Part shown: one piece after another, positions 9,856 through 17,988 of the stretch
Position numbering within the stretch: the stretch's first letter is position 1
How the letters are laid out: each line of letters opens with the position of its first letter
Assembly (NCBI RefSeq): GCF_000003815.2
Contig: NC_049988.1
Span: 3,571,971-3,635,970, forward strand
DNA: 64,000 nt
Direction: 5' to 3'
Origin: Branchiostoma floridae
Taxonomy: Eukaryota; Chordata; Leptocardii; Amphioxiformes; Branchiostomatidae
The notes under the pieces: generated by a model
Databases searched by the model: none
Told to the model about the DNA's origin: nothing
The model's input: the letters and a program-made list of their open reading frames with translations, nothing else
Position numbers and translations under genes: made by a program

Positions 9856-12564
9856 CTAAATACTTCTGCGGCGATTACATGTTATACATGAGGATTCTTC
9901 CATCTGCGATTTAGATACTTTTAAGCTGAATGTTTTGATTTGGCCTTCCTTGCAAGTTGTTAAAGTATCACCCATGTTCGTGGCAATGGGAACATTGCCG
10001 CTGTGTGGACATGACATGTTTTGGTTGCCTTTATTAGATGGTTGTCCAAGATGGAATGCAGTCTTGTACATAACGTTAGTCTGCTCCCTATCAGCCCATG
10101 GAGGGAGAGTAAGAGGGTTACCATATAAGGTCATAGGTTTCCGTCTAGAAATGAGACCTCTCTGTCGTCTGCCATACTTGCCCATCATAGCCATATCTCG
10201 GACTCTACGCCTGGTTTGTGCGTTTGTTCCATAAGATGGAATTTTTCTATTTTGAGCACTTATTGGAGAATTATCTGCAACTTCTGCAACTCTAAATGCT
10301 GTTTGGTAAGACAGAAGCTTACGGCCTAAACCATTTACTTCAGGAATGGCTTCATCAGCTTCTAAATAATTGAAAGGTACAGGGTCGTCTAGCTTTGAGT
10401 CCTGGTCTAACTCCAAAGGCACCTGCAGTGTCAAAGGGAATGATAAGGGGCGCCTTCTGGTGTTTTCGTAGCTGTAGTATTCATCCTCGATTTCCCAGTA
10501 GAGATGCAGTGATGCTGATCTCGTGTTATAGTAGATGTAGTAGTCGTCAGGAATCTGCCAGTAAGTCCCAGAAGCCTCAGGCGTTAAAGTGTCAGTATTA
10601 TGGTACTTGTAGTACTCGTCGGGAATTTCGCTGTATTGCTGCTCATCACCTGAATATGAAGCTTGTTGAGTGACCCTAGTCCCAGTTGTTTTATCGGATG
10701 CTGTCGTGCTGTGGCTGACATTGAGAGAGACAACATGGCTACCGGCTCCACTGACCATCCACTGGTTTAGGGAGGTTATACTTACAGGAGACCTTGTCGT
10801 AATCTGACCGACATTGAGAGTGACAACATGGCTACTGGCTCCGCTGATCATCCACTGATTTAGGGAGGTTACGCTAAGAGGAGACCTTGTCGTAATCTGA
10901 GCAACCTGTGCAGTTTGGTTGCCCTGTGAACAGCAACCATGTTTTTTTACCAAACAGGTTGGAATCAGTGCAACCAAAGAAACTAATAACACGGCCAATA
11001 GTGTGATGAGACCCACATGTAGGGATACTCCCTTTCCCGGTTGTACCGTCACAGTTCGAGCTGTATAAGGACTCGTCTGATTCTCGATCTCGGGGTTTCT
11101 TGTACCTTCTGTCGCCTCCTTGTGTTCTATTTCCTTTTCCTCTACACAGGAGGCACCTTCAAGAGTATCTGACAGGGTTGTGGTAAAGACATGTTGGTAT
11201 GTTTCCCCCCAGGCAGTTCTGAGCAAACAAGTGACATTCATAGCCTCTTCATGACCAAAGACAGAAGTGACATTTCTACTGTAACCATCACTATAGTTCG
11301 CGTTACCGTGTTTACCAGCTGCGGCATCATACAGAACTACAGCAACATCCTTGGATTTGTAGGATTTGTCCACGCAGATGGGAACGATTCGCAGATTAGC
11401 CGTCCGACCCCAAGCAAAGTTAACGCCACCTGCATCTGTCCACGCATGTTTGCACAAGTGTGTGATGTTTTCATCTTGTTTGTTTGACTCGGTATTTATG
11501 GATATCAGTACAACAGGCAGTTCATATTTCATTTTACTTTCCATCATAAGATTCAGTAACATGCATTGACCTGTCGGTTCTGCATTTGCTCGGAAGTCGT
11601 GTTGCAGTTGAATATGATATCGCTTCACTTTGTATGCTTGGGTAATACAAAAAAGTGCTTCGCTGAATGTTACGGCAATGCGCTGCTGAGATTGCAGAGA
11701 TTGTCGGTAATCAAGGCTCCAATTAGTCACCAAAGGGGAAGAATCTCCAAAGGTAGGAAATTCATTTCCACTGACTTTGAGGATTTGTAAATCGTGGAGT
11801 CCCTTTACAGTTTCTGTAGATAGATGCCACAATGGATTATTGCTTAAGTCAAGGATGATCAACCGTCGCAGTGACTGAAATGCTTCTAGGTGGATGCTTT
11901 GGATGAAATTTGATTTCAGAGAAAGGTGGCCTAGTTTTTCTAGTTTGTTAAACCAAGATGGCTCAATACTTTGCAATAAGTTACTGTCGAGTAATAATAC
12001 ATTCAGGGTAGTAAGGGCTTTGAAACAGTTAGAATCTATGGTACTTATGTTGTTATGCGATAGTGACAGACTGTAGAAAGATTGTGGGGACTTCAAACCA
12101 GTGAACCATATTTGCTTGACATGAGTCAGGTTGTTGAAGTCAAGGTTTAGGAAACTTAATTGAGGAAACATGGCCAGGGTGTACTCTTCTATATCGGTGA
12201 TTCCGCATTCAACCAGGGAAAGGGACTGTACTGGCGACTGCTGAGGTGGTCGGAGTTTCTTAACGGAGAGTATGCCAAATGAGAACCCTCTAATGGCGAC
12301 ATATTCATTGTTAGGGAGGCATGGTAAGTTTTGTTGGGGCGAATTTAGCATATCTTGTTGCTGTAACTGCTTAGTACACAGGATACATGTGGCCTTTGGA
12401 GGGTTAATGTGCCCATAGCCGACACCCTTGCCAAATAATGCATTACTGTGGGGGACACAAGAGGACCATATTTCCGTGCTCTTGCACCCAGGAAAACATG
12501 CCGGGTCTGAAATTCCACATGTCACTTGGATGATGAAAACTACTACCATCAATACTTTCTGCAT
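9856..12564 (-). CDS. LRR transmembrane receptor with repeated tyrosine motifs
   Basis: An intact 902-residue single-exon protein. Residues 1-17 are a signal peptide, followed by a Cys-rich N-terminal cap (23-82). Leucine-rich repeats span about 112-266, with LxxLxLxxN cores such as LSFLNLDFNNL, FYSLSLSHNNI and LIILDLSNNPL. A Cys-containing ectodomain of unknown fold (about 275-500) precedes one transmembrane helix (513-539) and a basic stop. The roughly 360-residue cytoplasmic part has a duplicated 31-residue segment (556-617). It also has three copies of a Yx[EQ]IxD[ED]YYxYxNT motif at Y644, Y668 and Y689. No TIR or kinase domain is visible, so it is not a Toll-like receptor. The role is inferred: ligand recognition at the cell surface with phosphotyrosine signalling. 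The ATG at 12564 is chosen because it starts the signal peptide. Confidence 0.88.
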   Translation of the reverse strand: MQKVLMVVVFIIQVTCGISDPACFPGCKSTEIWSSCVPHSNALFGKGVGYGHINPPKATCILCTKQLQQQDMLNSPQQNLPCLPNNEYVAIRGFSFGILSVKKLRPPQQSPVQSLSLVECGITDIEEYTLAMFPQLSFLNLDFNNLTHVKQIWFTGLKSPQSFYSLSLSHNNISTIDSNCFKALTTLNVLLLDSNLLQSIEPSWFNKLEKLGHLSLKSNFIQSIHLEAFQSLRRLIILDLSNNPLWHLSTETVKGLHDLQILKVSGNEFPTFGDSSPLVTNWSLDYRQSLQSQQRIAVTFSEALFCITQAYKVKRYHIQLQHDFRANAEPTGQCMLLNLMMESKMKYELPVVLISINTESNKQDENITHLCKHAWTDAGGVNFAWGRTANLRIVPICVDKSYKSKDVAVVLYDAAAGKHGNANYSDGYSRNVTSVFGHEEAMNVTCLLRTAWGETYQHVFTTTLSDTLEGASCVEEKEIEHKEATEGTRNPEIENQTSPYTARTVTVQPGKGVSLHVGLITLLAVLLVSLVALIPTCLVKKHGCCSQGNQTAQVAQITTRSPLSVTSLNQWMISGASSHVVTLNVGQITTRSPVSITSLNQWMVSGAGSHVVSLNVSHSTTASDKTTGTRVTQQASYSGDEQQYSEIPDEYYKYHNTDTLTPEASGTYWQIPDDYYIYYNTRSASLHLYWEIEDEYYSYENTRRRPLSFPLTLQVPLELDQDSKLDDPVPFNYLEADEAIPEVNGLGRKLLSYQTAFRVAEVADNSPISAQNRKIPSYGTNAQTRRRVRDMAMMGKYGRRQRGLISRRKPMTLYGNPLTLPPWADREQTNVMYKTAFHLGQPSNKGNQNMSCPHSGNVPIATNMGDTLTTCKEGQIKTFSLKVSKSQMEESSCITCNRRRSI

Positions 12565-13570
12565 GCTAGTTAAAATGGTCTTAACGATGCAAGATTAAAA
12601 AAAAAGAATTGGAATTAACGTTCTGTGGTATGTCACAAAAAGATCTTATGATACCTGGAATTATCGATTAAAATGTTTTTCTTTCTTTCAGATTCTTGTT
12701 CCGTGTTAGGAGACGCTCGAATTGTCGGTTGTCCTCTCTGAAAAATAAACAGATGTGCATAGATTTATTTCACGTCTTATCTGATGGATGTCCCTAGTAG
12801 AAACTATGTACTCATATCATTTACATTCTAGTGCGGCTATCTACGGTATCCCAGAAGTACAGTCTATCGTATACTATGGAGGTATTCACATTAAGCGACA
12901 ACCACAGGGGACCAGAGGCACAGTTGTGTAATAATTTCTACAGTATACCATTAATATTCATCACACTTGTGTAAAGAAAAAATGCTTTCCATTATTCATA
13001 AAGCTGTCCGTCGTCTTTTTCTTGCTGGTCCCTTTTGAAAAAAAAAAGACGAAAAACATTTTAAGAAAGCCTCGCAAACAATGTCAGCTCACAAACTAAA
13101 AATGATCACCCGATGAAATGATAAGCTACTGCATTTTGAAATTTTGCCTTCTTCTTTGGGAACCTCAGAATTTCACTGAAAACACGCTTGATTTTATACC
13201 TTTCCCCTCCTATTCATAAACTTAGATTTCCGACAGTCTGATAGAATTTGTATATAACATAACAATCTTTCATTGAATATAGCAAAATATAGCAAATCCT
13301 ACGTTCTACACAGCTATATACAAACCAAATCGATTTGAACTAAGTATTAAAGGCTTACATAAAACAGTGGAACTATGACTATCAAAATGATAATTTGATC
13401 ACGTCGTTTAGTCTATCTATTTTGAATTTCAAAGTAATACGTTTAGTTTGACATCGCCTTAAGCTTTCCCAAGCTTGTCCCAAACTCACCTTCTATGACA
13501 AAATTACTTTCTGACGCGCAGATCCTCCTCTTTTCTGTGCCCTTGTTGTAAATCCTTCAAGTAGAATCTG
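12565..13570. other. 5' flank of the LRR gene
   Basis: AT-rich with no convincing coding region. It should hold the promoter and 5' UTR of the minus-strand LRR gene. I could not place a TATA box or initiator with confidence. Confidence 0.4.
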
Positions 13571-13574
13571 TAGT

Positions 13575-14940
13575 CTGAATCTTTTCTTTCCCAGTCTTGT
13601 ATGTAGCTGAGGATTTCAATACCGAATAGGTCAGCATAGCTTGATACACTTTATTTTTTCTCTACCTCTGTTGCCAACGAACTTTCACCATTTATGTATA
13701 TTAAGCTGCTTTAAATGCATTGCCTAGGCAGTTCCATGTATATACTTTTAGCTTCATAATCAACAAGTCTGACCTATTAAGATACCTTATACAAAGTCAC
13801 CAAAACACCATCACACATGCTCTTACTCTTACAATAAACATAAGATTGGTTACCATGTCTTTACTTAGCTATTCTCAATGTCACCTTAAATGTCCTGTCC
13901 AGAATGATACTCCTTTCTTTCCCAGTCTCGTACGTATCTGCAAATTTCACTGTCGAATAGGTCAGCATTACTTCATACACCGTGCATGTCTTTTCTCCCT
14001 CAATCTAATACCTCCACTCTATCATCATGTGCCCAGATGATTTAAATGCATTGTCTGGGGTGGTCTGTTGTTTTTTCTTGAAGGAATTCTCATGTATATA
14101 CTTTCAGCTAAATAATCAACAACTCGAACCCACAAAGCTGTCTTACATAAAGGCACCAAAAATTCAATCATACATCCTCTTACAATAAACATAAGATTAA
14201 GGTTACCAATGCACTTCCGTAGCTAGTCTCAAAGACATTTTAGATGTCCTGTTTAGAATGATGTTTTTTTCTTTCCCAGTATCGTATTTTGCTGCGGATT
14301 TCAATACCGAATAGGTATACATTGCTTGATACATTGTGCATGTCTTCTTTTCCTCAATATTAAATCAACCACGATGTCATCATCTGTATCAACTGATTAA
14401 AATACATTGTCTGGTGTAGTTTGTCCTGTTCTTCACGGAATTTTCATGTATATGCTTTAGCTAGAATCAACAACTCACAAAGCTTGATACACGGTGCATG
14501 TCTTCATGCCCTCTAACCGCTGTGTCGTCATCTGCATCAACTGTGCAGTGTCTGCGATGGTCTATCTTCATTCATTGAAGGAATTCTCATGTTTTGTACT
14601 CTTAGCCTTTCCTGAGCTTGTCTTAACTCCCATTTAATGTCCTGTCAAAGATACTGACGTCAGGACCATCCTCTCTTTTGTATGCTTTTGTCAGTCGTCA
14701 GAGGTGCCATGTATACGGACTGATGCACACTATTCTCTCTCAGTCTTGTATGCAGCTAGTTGATACCAAATAGGTTGACATTATTTGGTACACTGTACGT
14801 GTCTTCATTCCTATTCCTCAATCTCATTCCTAATTTAAATGCATTGTCTGTGGGAGATCCATTGTTTTTTTATTGATAGACGTTCCTTGTATATATTTTC
14901 AGCAGTATAATCAACAACTCTGCCCCTTGAAGACGAATTA
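13575..14940. repeat. Degenerate tandem repeat of about 330-460 bp
   Basis: Four main copies are anchored by a CCCAGT(C/A)T(T/C)GTA...ACCGAATAGG block at about 13588, 13918, 14277 and 14741. A shared order follows: a GTGCATGTCTT-like block, TTAAATGCATTGTCTG, then TTCATGTATATACTTT and AATCAACAACTC. A partial copy lies near 14490. The units differ by many substitutions and indels, so the array is old. It sits 1-2.4 kb upstream of the LRR gene. Confidence 0.7.
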
Positions 14941-15325
14941 TATAAGTCACCACAGTGTTTCATGGCACATCGTCTAATGATAAGATTTCGAGTTACCAAC
15001 GGCGACGCCTTTTCTTAGATCGCCTAAAACTCCCCCAATATGCCCTATCGTTATTTTTCTTCCTCCTCCGAATCTCCTCTCTTAGGAATCTTTTGGCATT
15101 TCGTCTGTGGTGCGAATCACACAATTTACCTCCCCTGTCTATTATAATACCAAAATGAGTCTTCTTTACACTTGTTGTACTCACTTTTATATATTCTCTC
15201 ATTTTGGGGGAACTTTCATTTCAAGGTTTGTTAGACACACATGACGTTAAAACTTGAATGCCCTGTCCAATCAGGACAATGCATTATTGTCCACTTTTTT
15301 CGTACCGTTAAATGTATAATCGTAC

Positions 15326-15425
15326 NNNNNNNNNNNNNNNNNNNNNNNNNNNNNNNNNNNNNNNNNNNNNNNNNNNNNNNNNNNNNNNNNNNNNNNNNNN
15401 NNNNNNNNNNNNNNNNNNNNNNNNN
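15326..15425. other. Assembly gap (100 N)
   Basis: A run of exactly 100 N, a scaffold placeholder of unknown true length. Confidence 0.99.
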
Positions 15426-15559
15426 TGCCAGCGTTTTACAAGGTCATATGATGGGGAATCATCACCATAAGTTTCTTTTATTTCATCAAAAGTCTCATTT
15501 GGTATGCGTCCTTTCAAATACAAAAACAGGATCACTGCGCGACACTCAACTGGCTCCAT
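15426..15559 (-). pseudogene. Mariner-type transposase N terminus, cut by the gap
   Basis: A minus-strand frame starting at 15559 reads MEPVECRAVILFLYLKGRIP, then NETFDEIKETYGDDSPSYD and LVKRW, and enters the gap. This is the HTH_48-like DNA-binding domain found at the N terminus of mariner/Mos1-type transposases and SETMAR-like proteins. Only 44 residues can be read; the catalytic DDE/D region would lie in or beyond the gap and is not seen to its left. Whether it is an intact transposon or a relic cannot be told. Confidence 0.7.
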
Positions 15560-15630
15560 TTCACATCTGGTCCATTTCGCACCTGACTCAGTTCAAACAC
15601 CTTTAAATCAAAAACCAAAATTAGTTCATT

Positions 15631-15995
15631 GATGACAAGGGGACATATACAATTCTCTCAAAGACTTTTGATATACAACACAGCAGGGATATAGGCCTAT
15701 AATTTGTCTTTGTCTGTTTGTCACCATTTTTATGGACGGGAATTACATTTGAGCGCTTCCAAATTCCCGGGAAGCAGCCGCCTTGAACTGACCTATTAAA
15801 CAAATTGGAAAGTGGTGCAGCAAGGGATGGGGCAATGTGTTTGAGAAGTCTGTTGCCAATGCCATCGGGTCCAGTGGCCTTACCAACGTCGAGATTGCAC
15901 AAAATTTTATAGACATCAAGGGGAGAACAATTAATGCAGTTCTTAGTAGATTCAGTTCTAGGTGTAAATTGTGGAAGGGTGGCTCCAGCTGTGTT
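15631..15995 (-). pseudogene. Internal LINE reverse-transcriptase fragment
   Basis: About 365 bp nearly identical to 19939-20303 inside the LINE at 17989-20697; I count about two differences. It covers the motif from the acidic linker through GPDGIGNRLLKHIAPSL and NYRPISLLCCISKVFERIVY. Flanks on both sides differ from the LINE. It is thus an internal piece with neither LINE 3' end nor tail, which ordinary 5' truncation does not produce. Confidence 0.85.
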
Positions 15996-16313
15996 TGCAA
16001 CATAACCCATAGAGATATGAATCATTACATATGCAAATTTCATCTAGATCAGACAACTGGAAGTGGGTCAGGTGGATTACTTCTTGAACGCCCCTCGTAC
16101 AAGCGATATGATACAAAGTCACAAGAATGTTTTATTACAGGTCAGCTTGAAAAAAATGCAAAGCGCAAAGCAGAATAGAATTGGTATTGGTCTTTTTTTT
16201 TTCAGAAAATGTCACCAATCGTATCGAATGATAAATTTTAAAATTACAAACATTACCCTGATCTGATGGTACAGTTTTAGAGGTTACAACAAAGGTTGCA
16301 CCACTAAAGATTA

Positions 16314-16760
16314 TATATCAATGTTTCAATGTTTCAATGTTTTATTTTAAGGTTCTCGCGGGCAAACACACATTCACCCGAACTTTGACCTTATCACACA
16401 CGTCAGGCTTTACTATAGCCACACAAAACACATAATAACAATAGCTGCATACGAACAACGACTTGTAGATTCCGGTTAACATGTGCATAACATACATGAT
16501 AGATTAAAATGAACTTATTGGAAAACGGTACCGAGTTACAAGCAGTACAGGTAATGGCTAAGACCAGTATTGATGGCACTACTGTGTAATTGTCTTGTTG
16601 TAGAGACGGATGGCGCTATGGAGGAAGGACTTGCTGAGTCTCTTAGTACGGGCTTTTGGTAAACCGATTGTCCTTTCTAAGTGTGAGTCCCGTGGCCCCT
16701 GTTCTTGTGGGTGGAATATCTTTCCCGCTCGACCCATTTATAGTTAAAATGTGTACTGGG
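16314..16760 (-). pseudogene. LINE 3' end with CATTGAAA-type tail
   Basis: The minus-strand frame from about 16760 reads KIFHPQEQGPRDSHLER, then KARTKRLSKSFLHSAIRLYN and stops near 16588. This is typical of the C terminus of CR1/L2-like reverse transcriptases. A 3' UTR with AATAAA follows and ends in short tandem repeats of ACATTGAA (16318-16345), the microsatellite tail expected of such LINEs. The rest of the element is missing. Family assignment is approximate. Confidence 0.6.
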
Positions 16761-17285
16761 GTATCACCTGGGATATTTACTACACTTAGCATCACTTTAA
16801 CCCTATTATGTGACAATTTTTCATTGGTCTAGATGAACAAGGGTATAACAATTACTGAGGATAAATTTCATTACAAATAGCTGGAATCAAACGATAAAAT
16901 TCCTCGGAACGAATTTGTGGCTTCAGAGCCTGGTCAGGGCTATACCACCTACGCCTTCAACCAGCACAAATGTGACAGCAACGTTACATAAAAAACACCA
17001 ACGAGAAAATGCTTGTTTTTTTTAAGATATCTTCCTTTAAATGCTGTTTTCTCTGTTTTACTATTACGTCTTCTAAGGAAAATAAAGAATGTCTCAAAAC
17101 TCTCTCACTTTGGCAGCCAGAGCTCTCCCTGTTGCTTAGTTACGTCCTGTAAAGGAAAGAACAAATTTACAATAAGTAAAAAAAGAAACATACGTTTACA
17201 TATAAACATACGTCGATACATTTTAATCCAATTAAGGATCATTACGCTAGTGACAAATGAGAATTTAATGTACATTTTTTATCAT

Positions 17286-17640
17286 ATAATCATCATTTTG
17301 TGCGTCAAACACGGTAGAAGACGAAGGGCACTTCTTCGTTGATTGTACAATGTTTGTTTATGAGAGAAATATCCTGTTTAACTAATAAAAGTATACAGTA
17401 ACTAGATTCCTCCACTTAACACATGAGAAGAGCTGAAAGTTTTTATATTCCTCGTGATTTTTTTCTACAAACTGACCAAAAATCTGGCTAAATCTATACA
17501 ATATTTCATTTTACTATTACCGAGAAACAATTAATAATCTCGACTGGATCTACGATACTGTTACATGTATGTTTTGCCTTTGTCGTGACCTGTACTTAGC
17601 TCAGTTGAGCAAAATGTACAATAAAAGGTCGTTCATCATT
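17286..17640 (+). pseudogene. LINE 3' end relic
   Basis: The plus-strand frame reads VEDEGHFFVDCTMF, the Cys/His end block also present at 52910 and 4580. A 3' UTR follows, ending ACCTGTACTTAGCTCAG and TGTACAATAAAAGGTCG. It lies just 3' of the visible last exon of the lectin gene and may have replaced or displaced that gene's 3' region. Confidence 0.65.
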
Positions 17641-17680
17641 AAGAATCGATGTAGATAAATTGCATTTATGTGAGAAGTAC

Positions 17681-17988
17681 CTGGAGTGAACTGGCAGAGG
17701 GTACGATGTGTTTGTCCACAAAGAGCGTCCCACCATTGTAGCATAGGTCGATCCTGCTCACGTCGAAAGTCAATGGCGCTGGCAACGCAATCTTCAGTTT
17801 CAACTTTGCTGTCTGGTCGTCCTTTCCTCCATGGCTTATACTTGCCAAGTACAGAACCATCAAGCCATTCAAAACGACCTTCTTGGTGCTGGTTGTGCAG
17901 GCCGATCCAGAAAAAGGTACGAGGCAAAGGTTTTATTAAAGAGGCCAGAAAGGCGTTGGTCTCAGCGTCTCGGGGCATGGCGAGGGTT
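17681..17988 (-). CDS. Lectin exon 6, second part (after the LINE)
   Basis: It resumes with MPRDAETNAF and carries the domain's hallmarks: FFWIGLHNQ, FEWLDGS, EDCV, WWDALCGQ and LCQF. The position usually EPN or QPD reads RPD, and WND reads WWD, so the calcium-dependent sugar site looks altered. Donor at 17680, or read-through to a stop at 17601. Confidence 0.82.

Noticed and set aside
9856-12564. Toll-like receptor
   Set aside because: LRRs and a transmembrane helix are present but there is no TIR domain in the cytoplasmic part.
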